A stretch of 45,469 bases of DNA, from NCBI GenBank assembly GCA_009885085.1, contig VFLK01000015.1:1-45469 (forward strand), given 5' to 3'. Position numbers and translations under genes: made by a program. The DNA is from Minisyncoccota bacterium (GTDB lineage: Bacteria > Patescibacteriota > Microgenomatia > UBA1400 > PJMF01). Under the pieces are notes generated by a model that was not told the DNA's origin, searched no databases, and was given only the letters and a program-made list of their open reading frames with translations. Positions 33,909 to 40,748 of this stretch are shown here, piece by piece. Numbering within the stretch: position 1 is the stretch's first letter; the number at the start of each line of letters is the position of its first letter.

Positions 33909-34664
33909 CTAAATCCTTACAGCAATTTTTTTTATTTGCATATATTTTTTTAGTTCAGAAATTTTTAACTTACCAAAATGGAAGAGAGATGCTGCGAGGG
34001 CAGCATCGGCAGCTCCAGATTGAAAAACATCAATAAAGTCATCAATATTGCCTGCTCCCCCAGAGGCAATAACAGGAACATTGACATTTTTGGAAATATT
34101 ATTTGTTAGCTGCAAATCATAACCTTGCTTGGTACCATCAGCATCAATACTAGTTAATAAAATTTCTCCTGCTCCAAGTTTGACTGCCTCTTTTGCCCAT
34201 AGTTTTGCATCTAATCCCGTTGCAGTCTTACCTCCATTTGTATAAACTTCCCAACCTTTTGAATTTTTCTTTACATCAATTGCTAGTACGATACATTGAC
34301 TACCAAAAAGCTTTGCAGCGTCAGTAATTAGTCCTGGATTTCTAACAGCTGCGAGATTAAGAGAAACTTTATCTGCCCCGGCTAAAAGAACATTACGAAT
34401 GTCTTGTATGGAGCTAATTCCACCACCCACTGTGAAGGGAATAAAAATGTTTTTGGCGACTTTCCTCACTACCTCAATAAAGGTTTTTCTATTTTCGTTA
34501 GAGGCAGTTATATCAAGTAATACTAACTCATCAGCGCCCTCATCATTATAAATTTTGGCCAAAGAAACTGGATCTCCAGCATCTTTTAAATCAATAAAAT
34601 TAGTACCTTTAACAACTCTACCGTTGGCAATATCTAAGCAAGGAATAATTCTTTTAGCTAACAC
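33909..34664 (-). CDS. hisF: Imidazole glycerol phosphate synthase cyclase subunit
   Basis: HisF, with HisH, forms IGP and AICAR. The (beta/alpha)8 barrel shows catalytic Asp in [16 protein letters not shown], phosphate sites [13 protein letters not shown] and [12 protein letters not shown], and [16 protein letters not shown]. The track start (34712) adds 16 foreign residues. I chose the GTG at 34664: it has a perfect GAGGAGG 6 nt upstream and gives the classic (M)[10 protein letters not shown] start and a normal 251-aa length. It overlaps the end of hisA. Confidence 0.95.
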   Translation of the reverse strand: MLAKRIIPCLDIANGRVVKGTNFIDLKDAGDPVSLAKIYNDEGADELVLLDITASNENRKTFIEVVRKVAKNIFIPFTVGGGISSIQDIRNVLLAGADKVSLNLAAVRNPGLITDAAKLFGSQCIVLAIDVKKNSKGWEVYTNGGKTATGLDAKLWAKEAVKLGAGEILLTSIDADGTKQGYDLQLTNNISKNVNVPVIASGGAGNIDDFIDVFQSGAADAALAASLFHFGKLKISELKKYMQIKKIAVRI

Positions 34665-35364
34665 TATTTGCCTCCTCAATGTTGATCTTTTTTTCCAAAA
34701 TAGCCTTGCCAATAATCACTCCCGCCACTTTTAAGGATTTTAATTTCTCAATGTCAGTAATTGAAGAAATACCTCCAGCTACTATCAATGGGGTATTGAG
34801 TACTGATAGCAAGCTTTTGATTCCTTCATAATTTGGCTGGCTAAGTGTGCCGTCTTTTAGAATATCAGTAAAAATAAATGATTTAACTCCCAAGCTCTCA
34901 AGTTTAAGAGCTGTTTTTAAAACATTTTTGCCACTATTTTTTAACCAGCCTCTTTTGGCCAATTGACCATTTTTACTGTCCAACGAAACAATAATGCTTT
35001 CAGCGTAGATGTTTAACAACTCTTTTAGTTGCTTCTCATTATCTAAGGCCAGGGTGCCAATAATGACTTTATTTGCTCCAATTGAAATTAACTGTTTTAT
35101 ATCCGATGCAGTTTGAATGCCACCACCGACTTGAACAGGAATATTAAGATTAGAAATAATTTTTTTAATAACTCTTAGATTAACTAATTGACCAGTTTTT
35201 GCTCCATCAAGATCGACAATGTGTAGTGCTCTTGCTCCAGCAGTTTGCCACTGCTTGGCTATTTCCACTGGATCTTGTCCATAGATAGTCTCCAAAGCAT
35301 AATTACCTTGTTTTAAGCGAACATATTTGCCATCTCTAATATCAATGGCTGGAATAATTATCAT
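34654..35364 (-). CDS. hisA: Phosphoribosylformimino-AICAR ribotide isomerase
   Basis: This 236-aa (beta/alpha)8 isomerase catalyses step 4. It contains [20 protein letters not shown] (catalytic Asp), [42 protein letters not shown] (second catalytic Asp) and [15 protein letters not shown]. The track start (TTG 35376) adds four residues. The ATG at 35364 overlaps the hisH stop as ATGA and gives the normal N-terminus, with GGGGA as ribosome-binding site. Confidence 0.95.
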   Translation of the reverse strand: MIIIPAIDIRDGKYVRLKQGNYALETIYGQDPVEIAKQWQTAGARALHIVDLDGAKTGQLVNLRVIKKIISNLNIPVQVGGGIQTASDIKQLISIGANKVIIGTLALDNEKQLKELLNIYAESIIVSLDSKNGQLAKRGWLKNSGKNVLKTALKLESLGVKSFIFTDILKDGTLSQPNYEGIKSLLSVLNTPLIVAGGISSITDIEKLKSLKVAGVIIGKAILEKKINIEEANSVS

Positions 35365-35957
35365 ATTAATCCCCAAAAGTTTCTTATTAATTGCAAGCCA
35401 GCTTCACCACTTTTTTCTGGGTGAAATTGGACTCCATAAACGTTATTTTTTTCAATCACACTGCAAAAATTTTGGTCGTAGCTAGTTATACCGACAGCTA
35501 TTTTTTTATCATCAGGATCACAGTAATATGAGTGTACAAAATAAAAATAGGATTCATTTTTAATTTTATTTAAAAGTTGAGAATTGGTGACCATAACTTG
35601 GTTCCAGCCAATTTGCGGCACCTTTAATTTTGTCTTAAACTTTTTAACATTTCCTTTGACTATGTCTAAACACGCAACGTTGTCTTCCTCGCTACTAGAA
35701 AAAAGCAATTGCATGCCTAAACAAATTCCCAATAATGGCTTACCTAGATCGACTTGAGCTTTAATTTCAGTATCAAGTTTTCTTTCCTTAAGATTTTTCA
35801 TGCCAAATGCTGCAGCGCCAACACCAGGCAAAATTAAACCTGTTGCTTGTCTTAGATCATCAATTTTGCTAGAAATCTTAAATGGAATTTCTAATTTAAT
35901 TAGGGCATTAGCAACACTAGCTAAATTACCTAAACCATAATCAATAATGAGTATCAT
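35361..35957 (-). CDS. hisH: Imidazole glycerol phosphate synthase glutaminase subunit
   Basis: This 198-aa class I glutamine amidotransferase supplies ammonia to HisF. The nucleophile is in LLGICLGMQLLF near residue 80, and the His and Glu of the triad are in YGVQFHPEKSGEAG near 180. The N-terminus IIDYGLGNLASVANAL and ILPGVGAAAFGM are typical. The start overlaps the HAD gene stop by ATGA, so the genes are translationally coupled. Confidence 0.95.
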   Translation of the reverse strand: MILIIDYGLGNLASVANALIKLEIPFKISSKIDDLRQATGLILPGVGAAAFGMKNLKERKLDTEIKAQVDLGKPLLGICLGMQLLFSSSEEDNVACLDIVKGNVKKFKTKLKVPQIGWNQVMVTNSQLLNKIKNESYFYFVHSYYCDPDDKKIAVGITSYDQNFCSVIEKNNVYGVQFHPEKSGEAGLQLIRNFWGLI

Positions 35958-36985
35958 AAAAGAATCCTTTTAATTTGATTAGTCTTATCTACTATAAAAT
36001 CTGCTTTCAAATTCTTGCCAACAAAAATACAAGGCATCTTTGCAGCTTTTGCTGCAACAAGATCATTAACACTGTCACCGATGTAAATTGGCTTATTGCT
36101 CTTAAGCAATTTAGCAGCTTCCAATAAAGGTTCTGGGAAAGGTTTTTCTCGTTTAGCATCTTCTTTGCCTACAGCGTACCTTTCTTTAATTAATTCAGGT
36201 GAAAGTTTAAGATTCCTTAGAGCAAAAAGAGCTTCAAATTTTGGCCTTCCTGTAGCGACACCGATTTTATATTTTCTAGATAATTTCTTCAGAATGGCTA
36301 AATCTAAAAGTAAAGTTTCGTTTTTAATTAGACCATTTTTAAAAATAATTGGAGCTGGTCTTTGATAAAGTTCTAGAAATAATTTTTCACCCAAATAATA
36401 ACTTTGAAAAATATCTTTGGCTGATAAATAATCGGCGCTTTTTTTGATTTGCTCGTTCAGTGCTGAAATATTTTTCTTAAAATCAGTTTGATTTATTCTT
36501 TTAGCCAAAAGCTCAATCAAAGCAAAGGACAAATCCCAATCATTATTAAAGCCAGGGATCAACTTCATTGTCTCGATTTCGCTAGAAGCAACTTTCAACT
36601 TCAAATCATATTTATTTTGCAGAACATATTCCACAGTTAATTTAATAGCCTGGCGATAGGACTTTGAAACATCTACGAGCACTCCGTCCATGTCGAAAAT
36701 TATCGCATCGCACTTAGGTTTATCAAAGTCTCTAAGAGCTTGAATAACTACGTTGTTTTGCCAAGGATTGCCAACAGTTATACGTATAGCTTGATAGGAA
36801 TCGTAATAACGAACAACTATTTTTCGTTGTTCTAAAAATTTTTTCAGTTCTTTGAAGTTATTATTTACTTTAATAAATAATGAATTTGCTTGAGAAGGGT
36901 AGAGAGTTAAATTTGACAAGCTACCAAGTTCTTTGATCAATCGTTGTCGTTCTCTGACAATTAGTTTCAGAGTTTTCCCCGCCAA
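35954..36985 (-). CDS. HisC C-terminal domain fused to a HAD-family phosphatase (probable HolPase), in -1 frame to hisC
   Basis: The first ~85 residues (TLKLIVRERQRLIKEL, YPSQANSLFIKV, VRYYDSYQAIRITVGNPWQNN) are the C-terminal domain of histidinol-phosphate aminotransferase, missing from the upstream hisC ORF. They run into a complete HAD hydrolase with motif I AIIFDMDGVLVD near residue 95, motif II GVATGRP, and KPFPEPLL...PIYIGDSVNDLVAAKAA for motifs III/IV. The track start is a TTG without a ribosome-binding site, so independent translation is unlikely. Expression by -1 frameshifting from hisC would give one HisC-HAD fusion of about 610 aa. In a his operon lacking other candidates, the HAD part is probably histidinol phosphatase. 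Confidence 0.8.
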   Translation of the reverse strand: MAGKTLKLIVRERQRLIKELGSLSNLTLYPSQANSLFIKVNNNFKELKKFLEQRKIVVRYYDSYQAIRITVGNPWQNNVVIQALRDFDKPKCDAIIFDMDGVLVDVSKSYRQAIKLTVEYVLQNKYDLKLKVASSEIETMKLIPGFNNDWDLSFALIELLAKRINQTDFKKNISALNEQIKKSADYLSAKDIFQSYYLGEKLFLELYQRPAPIIFKNGLIKNETLLLDLAILKKLSRKYKIGVATGRPKFEALFALRNLKLSPELIKERYAVGKEDAKREKPFPEPLLEAAKLLKSNKPIYIGDSVNDLVAAKAAKMPCIFVGKNLKADFIVDKTNQIKRILL

Positions 36986-37794
36986 GATTTATCCGTTAAA
37001 GTTGCTATTCCAGCTGCACACGCAGCCAAATTAACATTGTATGGTGGTTTAATTTTGAAAAGTTGTTCTACAAAAAAAGAATTCATCAGGCCATAACCTA
37101 AACGAAGTCCTGCTAATCCAGCCCACTTACTTAGAGTACGTAAAACAATTAAGTTTGGATATTTTTTAATTAAAGGAATAGCTGTTCTATTAGAGAATTC
37201 AAAATATGCCTCATCAACAATCACTAACTTGCCAGTTTCCAATAATTCAACAATCTCTTTTTGATCAGTCACTGTGCCAGTTGGATTATTTGGCGTACAA
37301 ACCACAATGATTTTGACTTTTTTATTAATAATTTTTTTAATTTTAGGAATATCAAGTGAAAAATCATTTTTTCTAGGAACTGAGACCAACCTCCCTTTAT
37401 TCAGTTGTACTGCTACTGCATACATCCCAAAAGTAGGCGGGCAGTTGATCACTTTGTCACCTTCGTTCAAAATTAGTCTAAACAGTAAATCTAATAATTC
37501 ATCCGAACCAGAACCTACAATTATGTTGTTTATTGGGACATTAACATAGTCCGACAAAGCCTGACGTAATTCTTTATATTCTGGATCAGGATAAAAATTA
37601 AATAATCCAGTTTTTAGCGCCTCCGTTACCGAAGGAGAGTAGCCAAATTGATTTTCACCTGCATCAAGTTTGATTATCTCCTCCGGTTTTTGTTTAAATT
37701 TATTACCTAAATCCCACAACGAAGCCACAGGAATATAAGCCGACATTGCGACAATATCCTTTCTAATCATTATGTTCATATTTATTTTTTTCAT
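36967..37794 (-). CDS. hisC: Histidinol-phosphate aminotransferase, large domain (frame ends early)
   Basis: This PLP-dependent aminotransferase catalyses step 7, making histidinol phosphate. It contains LDAGENQFGYSP, VGSGSDELLDLLFRLI, VVCTPNNPTGT, IVDEAYFEF and the PLP-lysine motif LRTLSKWAGLAGLRLGYG. At 275 aa it lacks the small C-terminal domain (family about 350 aa), which continues in the -1 frame of the next ORF. The switch falls at GGGGAAAA, two codons before the TGA. Several in-frame ATGs exist near the start; none has a clear ribosome-binding site. It starts 5 nt after the hisD stop. Confidence 0.9.
   Translation of the reverse strand: MKKINMNIMIRKDIVAMSAYIPVASLWDLGNKFKQKPEEIIKLDAGENQFGYSPSVTEALKTGLFNFYPDPEYKELRQALSDYVNVPINNIIVGSGSDELLDLLFRLILNEGDKVINCPPTFGMYAVAVQLNKGRLVSVPRKNDFSLDIPKIKKIINKKVKIIVVCTPNNPTGTVTDQKEIVELLETGKLVIVDEAYFEFSNRTAIPLIKKYPNLIVLRTLSKWAGLAGLRLGYGLMNSFFVEQLFKIKPPYNVNLAACAAGIATLTDKSWRGKL
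36973..36979 (-). other. Slippery heptamer G GGA AAA in hisC (-1 frameshift site)
   Basis: In the hisC frame the codons read CGG GGA AAA CTC TGA, so G GGA AAA is in phase as an X XXY YYZ heptamer. A -1 slip continues directly into TLKLIVRERQ, the natural HisC continuation. CTCTGA / TCAGAG can form a hairpin directly after it. Confidence 0.6.
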
Positions 37795-37799
37795 ATTTT

Positions 37800-39092
37800 T
37801 TAATTTCTAAATCTAATCTCGGAGGCCACTTTGTGAGCAGGCAACTCCTCTATCTCGGCTAAAGTTTCGATAGTCTTTCTAATTTTTCTTAGGCCTGCTT
37901 TGGTACACTTTTGCACCTGCATCCATTTGCCGTAACAATCTATGCCAAGAGGTGGATACATTTTGGCCATACCTCCTGTAGGTAAGACGTGGTTGGCGCC
38001 AGTGGCATAATCACCTGCTGATTTAGCAGTCCAATTACCTAGGAAGACTGAGCCGGCATTAGTGATTTTATCTACCACTGCCTCTGGGTCTTTGGTCATA
38101 ATTTCAATATGTTCTGGAGCATATTCATTTGCAAAAGAGATCGCTTCTGTGAGTGAATCAACGATCGTTATCAAACCAAACCTATCCAAAGAATCTGTCA
38201 AACGTTCCGCGGTTGCCAATAGAGGAACTTGTTTTTCAATTTCCAAAATGGTTTCTTTAGCTATATTTTCTGAAGTAGTGACTAGAACACATGCCGAATC
38301 ATTTCCGTGCTCTCCATCAGCTAGCAAATCTGCAGCAATAAACGCAGGATTAGCAGTTTCATCTGCAATTACAAAAACTTCAGATGGTCCAGCTGGCATA
38401 TCAATACTTATAGTTTCCAGAGCCAACATTTTGGCAGCTGTTACTGCGGCACCACCAGCTCCAAAAATCTTTGAAACTTTAGGCACTGTTTCTGTGCCAT
38501 AGGTCATAGCTGCTATTGCTAAGGGACCACCTAATTTAAAAATTTCTGTTAATCCAATCATGTCAGCTGCCACTAATGTTGGTGCGGGAATTTGACCAGT
38601 GTTTCTTGCAGGAGAACACATTATAATTTTTTGACAACCTGCTATTTGAGCTGGGATAGCAGTCATTAACACTGATGACGGATAAATGGCTTTACCTCCA
38701 GGAATATAGAGGCCAACTTCTTCAATAGCTCGCCACTCTCGCCATACAGTCACACCAGTTTCTGGTTGAACCACGCGATCTTTTTTCTTTGGTAATTGAG
38801 CACTTTGTACAGCTGTTATGTTTTTAATCATTTGGCGTATAGAATCGATAAAATCTTTATCAACTTCTTTGTAGGCTTGTTTAATTTCTTTTTTGGAAAC
38901 TTTAATTGAAGTAAAATTTTGTCCAGCAAAACGTTTAGCAGCATCATCATATAAAGCTCTGTCGCCATTTTGCTTAACTAAATTCATGGATTTTCTAACT
39001 TTTGGCATAATCTTTCGATCATTGCCTGCAGAACGAGCCATGATTCTTTGGTAATCTTTTGCAGGTAAGTCTTTGAGTTTGATAGCTTTCAT
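37800..39092 (-). CDS. hisD: Histidinol dehydrogenase
   Basis: This 430-aa zinc- and NAD-dependent enzyme oxidises histidinol to histidine in two steps. Conserved stretches are VGLYIPGGKAIYPSSVLMTAIPAQIAG, IFGAGGAAVTAAKMLA, IDMPAGPSEVFVIAD, LLADGEHGNDSACVLVT (zinc ligands), NEYAPEHIEIMT and SAGDYATGANHVLPTGGMA. Length matches the family. AAAGGA precedes the ATG; it begins 11 nt after the hisG stop. Confidence 0.97.
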   Translation of the reverse strand: MKAIKLKDLPAKDYQRIMARSAGNDRKIMPKVRKSMNLVKQNGDRALYDDAAKRFAGQNFTSIKVSKKEIKQAYKEVDKDFIDSIRQMIKNITAVQSAQLPKKKDRVVQPETGVTVWREWRAIEEVGLYIPGGKAIYPSSVLMTAIPAQIAGCQKIIMCSPARNTGQIPAPTLVAADMIGLTEIFKLGGPLAIAAMTYGTETVPKVSKIFGAGGAAVTAAKMLALETISIDMPAGPSEVFVIADETANPAFIAADLLADGEHGNDSACVLVTTSENIAKETILEIEKQVPLLATAERLTDSLDRFGLITIVDSLTEAISFANEYAPEHIEIMTKDPEAVVDKITNAGSVFLGNWTAKSAGDYATGANHVLPTGGMAKMYPPLGIDCYGKWMQVQKCTKAGLRKIRKTIETLAEIEELPAHKVASEIRFRN

Positions 39093-39103
39093 AAAATCCT
39101 TTC

Positions 39104-39985
39104 TTATAAAATAATTTTTTCAATCGGTAAAATGATAATGCTACTGGCACCTGCATTTTTAAGTTTTTCGATGGTTTCCCAAAAAACATCTTCTTTAATT
39201 ACAGTTTGTACCGAAATCCATCCAGCTTTTACTAACGGAGCGACAGTGGGGGATTTCAAGCCTTTGGTGATTTTTTTAAGTTTTGGTAAAATTTCTTCGG
39301 GAGCATTCATCATCACATATTTGTAATTTTTAGCTGATAGAACTCCTTTAAAACGAACCATCAAGCGATTAATGAGCTGAAGTTTATTTTTGGACAACAA
39401 ACTTTGTTTATTAGAAATTAAAACTGCTTCTGAGTCATATATATTTGCTAACGGACGCAAATCATTTAGAGCCATAGTGCTTCCGGTTGCGGTTAGATCG
39501 GCAATAGCTTCGGCCACACCCAACATTGGCGCAATTTCTACTGAGCCAGTGATTTTTATGGTTTCTATTGATAAATCATTTTGGTTGAAAAAATCTTTAG
39601 TAGAGTTTGGATAAGTAGTAGCAACTGTTAAATTATTTAAGTCAGCAAGCTTTTGAGCTTTTGATTCTTTGGGTACTGCCAAGGTTAAAGTGCAAAAACC
39701 GTATTGTAAATTTAAAAGTTTTTTGACATTGGAGGGTTTTTCTTCAAAGATTAAATTTTGACCAACAATGCCTAGATCAACACTACCTGAGGATACATAA
39801 TCAGGAATATCATCATCGCGCAAATAAACAATCTCTAATGGAAAGTTTCTGCAGCTCGAAAATAATTTTGATTTGTAGCTTTCAAATTCTAATCCAGCGC
39901 TACGTAAAAGGTTAAGGGTATCATCAGTAAGACGACCACTCTTTTGAATGGCTAGTTTTAGATTATTTTTGTTCATATTTTGCAT
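39104..39985 (-). CDS. hisG: ATP phosphoribosyltransferase, long form
   Basis: This 293-aa enzyme commits ATP and PRPP to histidine synthesis. The catalytic part has LKLAIQKSGRLTDDTLNLL, SGSVDLGIVGQNLI and the PRPP loop IADLTATGSTMALNDL. The ~80-residue C-terminal ACT-like domain (SPTVAPLVKAGWISVQTVIKEDVFWETIEKLKNAGASSIIILPIEKI) marks the long, histidine-inhibited form, so no HisZ is needed. The ATG lies 17 nt after the tRNA 3' end. Its ribosome-binding site GAAAGG sits in that short spacer, so processing of the tRNA would leave an mRNA with a very short 5' leader. Confidence 0.96.
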   Translation of the reverse strand: MQNMNKNNLKLAIQKSGRLTDDTLNLLRSAGLEFESYKSKLFSSCRNFPLEIVYLRDDDIPDYVSSGSVDLGIVGQNLIFEEKPSNVKKLLNLQYGFCTLTLAVPKESKAQKLADLNNLTVATTYPNSTKDFFNQNDLSIETIKITGSVEIAPMLGVAEAIADLTATGSTMALNDLRPLANIYDSEAVLISNKQSLLSKNKLQLINRLMVRFKGVLSAKNYKYVMMNAPEEILPKLKKITKGLKSPTVAPLVKAGWISVQTVIKEDVFWETIEKLKNAGASSIIILPIEKIIL

Positions 39986-40002
39986 AAGTACCTTTCAATT
40001 TG

Positions 40003-40075
40003 GGTGGCTGAGGGGAGTTGAACCCCCGACCTTCACCTCCACAAGGAGACGCTCTACTGCTGAGCTACAGCCACC
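40003..40075 (-). tRNA. tRNA-His (GTG anticodon), with encoded G-1
   Basis: The full cloverleaf is visible: G-1, acceptor GTGGCTG / CAGCCAC, D arm GCTC / GAGC, and anticodon arm TCTCC / GGTGA with loop TTGTGGA (anticodon GTG). The T arm has loop TTCAACT. The extra 5' G opposite C73 is the hallmark of bacterial tRNA-His. CCA is not fully encoded (the stem is followed by C-CA-AATTG). The gene lies between the T-box terminator and hisG, with no promoter of its own visible, so it should be cut from the his transcript by RNase P and 3' processing. Confidence 0.97.
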
Positions 40076-40092
40076 AATTTTTGCGAATGGGT

Positions 40093-40162
40093 AATAAAAA
40101 CCTCCCGTTCGTTTTTAACCAAATCCAGCCGTAGCTAAACATGATTAAAAAGGAACGAGAGG
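40093..40162 (-). terminator. T-box-controlled terminator
   Basis: The 5' arm CCTCTCGTTCcTTTTTAATC (40162-40143) pairs with GGTTAAAAAcGAACGGGAGG (40120-40101): 19 bp with one C-C mismatch, then TTTTTATT. The 5' arm overlaps the 3' strand of the antiterminator, so the two are mutually exclusive. Confidence 0.92.
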
Positions 40163-40347
40163 TAATAAAAATCTCCCGCGGTCCCATCCTTAATTCCTAA
40201 AGAGTTATTTCCCTAGGCTCTCAGTCCGACTCCATAATAATGACATCGGCTATTTCTTTTTATACGGCTGAAAAATTCCGTAGAGTATTTGGCTCTCAGC
40301 TCCTGGGTCGTGACGCCAGTACAAACGCTTTATAAATTAACTTGTAA
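40093..40347 (-). promoter_or_regulatory. T-box riboswitch (tRNA-His-sensing) of the his operon
   Basis: The T-box AGGATGGGACCGCG matches the AGGGTGGNACCGCG consensus in 13/14 positions. The antiterminator is explicit: A1 AAGGA / TCCTT (40191-40187 with 40154-40150), a 7-nt bulge TGGGACC, and A2 GCGGGAG / CTCTCGT (40179-40173 with 40161-40155). The bulge TGGG pairs with a CCCA-type 3' end, and tRNA-His has C73. Upstream hairpins are CCGA / TCGG (40226-40249), TACGG / CCGTA (40263-40282) and a short CTGG / CCAG hairpin (40303-40319). The last has the leader's only CAC in its loop, the likely histidine specifier. Stem I looks unusually short. Uncharged tRNA-His should promote read-through into tRNA-His and the his genes. 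Confidence 0.93.
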
Positions 40348-40353
40348 ATAGGT

Positions 40354-40381
40354 ATTATAAATGAAATTTATCATGTGTCAA
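40354..40381 (-). promoter_or_regulatory. Promoter of the T-box/tRNA-His/his operon
   Basis: A consensus -35 TTGACA (40376-40381) and -10 TATAAT (40354-40359) are separated by 16 nt. Predicted transcription start is about 40347. It is the strongest promoter by consensus in the window. Confidence 0.93.
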
Positions 40382-40385
40382 CATG
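40372..40385. promoter_or_regulatory. Palindrome over the his -35 (candidate repressor operator)
   Basis: CATGT-GTCA-ACATG covers the whole -35 hexamer. A looser outer dyad (AATTTATCATG ... CATGAAATT) extends over the region. Half-sites resemble those of the palindrome at the yerC-like start. Confidence 0.45.
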
Positions 40386-40417
40386 CTAATGCGATGACAT
40401 GAAATTAATTACTAAAT

Positions 40418-40720
40418 TTATCGTTTTGATTTGCCATACATTCTTTCGAGAACTAAGGCGTAACCTTGATATGGCTCTTTGTATAGCCAGTGAGAAACTC
40501 TGGTAATAGTGGTAGTACTAGTATTAACTTTTTTTGCAATTTCTATGTATGAACTATTTGTAGTCCAGAGTAATTTTGCAACTAAAAAACGACTTGAAAA
40601 CTCATCGACTTCTGCTAAAGTTAACACATCTCTCAAGAATTTTGCAATCTCTTCTTGATTTTTAAGTTTTGATAATCCTTCAATGAATTCTTTATTTTGT
40701 TTTGTGGGGTATTTTTGCAT
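40418..40720 (-). CDS. TrpR-family regulator (YerC/YecD-like)
   Basis: This 100-aa protein has the TrpR/YerC pattern. An N-terminal helical part is EFIEGLSKLKNQEEIAKFLRDVLTLAEVDEFSSRFLVAKLL, followed by a helix-turn-helix SSYIEIAKKVNTSTTTITRVSHWLY near residues 55-80 and the end GYALVLERMYGK. Length matches the YerC family. A TrpR-family regulator named HisR has, as I recall, been proposed for histidine genes in Firmicutes by comparative genomics. Here the gene sits immediately upstream of the his promoter on the same strand. A perfect palindrome spans its own -10 box and start codon, suggesting autoregulation. Confidence 0.88.
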   Translation of the reverse strand: MQKYPTKQNKEFIEGLSKLKNQEEIAKFLRDVLTLAEVDEFSSRFLVAKLLWTTNSSYIEIAKKVNTSTTTITRVSHWLYKEPYQGYALVLERMYGKSKR

Positions 40721-40737
40721 GTTAATATTCTAACATG
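40718..40737. promoter_or_regulatory. Leaderless promoter and palindromic operator of the yerC-like gene
   Basis: CATGTTA-N6-TAACATG is a perfect 7-bp-arm palindrome. On the minus strand it contains TAGAAT (-10, 40727-40732), 6 nt before the ATG at 40720, and the ATG is itself part of the palindrome. No Shine-Dalgarno sequence is present. Confidence 0.6.
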
Positions 40738-40748
40738 ATAATTAAAAG

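Noticed and set aside
38062-38502. 146-aa plus-strand ORF inside hisD
   Set aside because: Fully antisense to the conserved core of hisD; typical shadow ORF.
40144-40185. First T-box hairpin (GGGAC/GTTCC plus GGGAG/CTCTC with T5) read as the terminator
   Set aside because: The same bases pair better as a canonical antiterminator (A1 AAGGA/TCCTT, 7-nt TGGGACC bulge, A2 GCGGGAG/CTCTCGT); the downstream 19-bp stem with TTTTTATT is the terminator.
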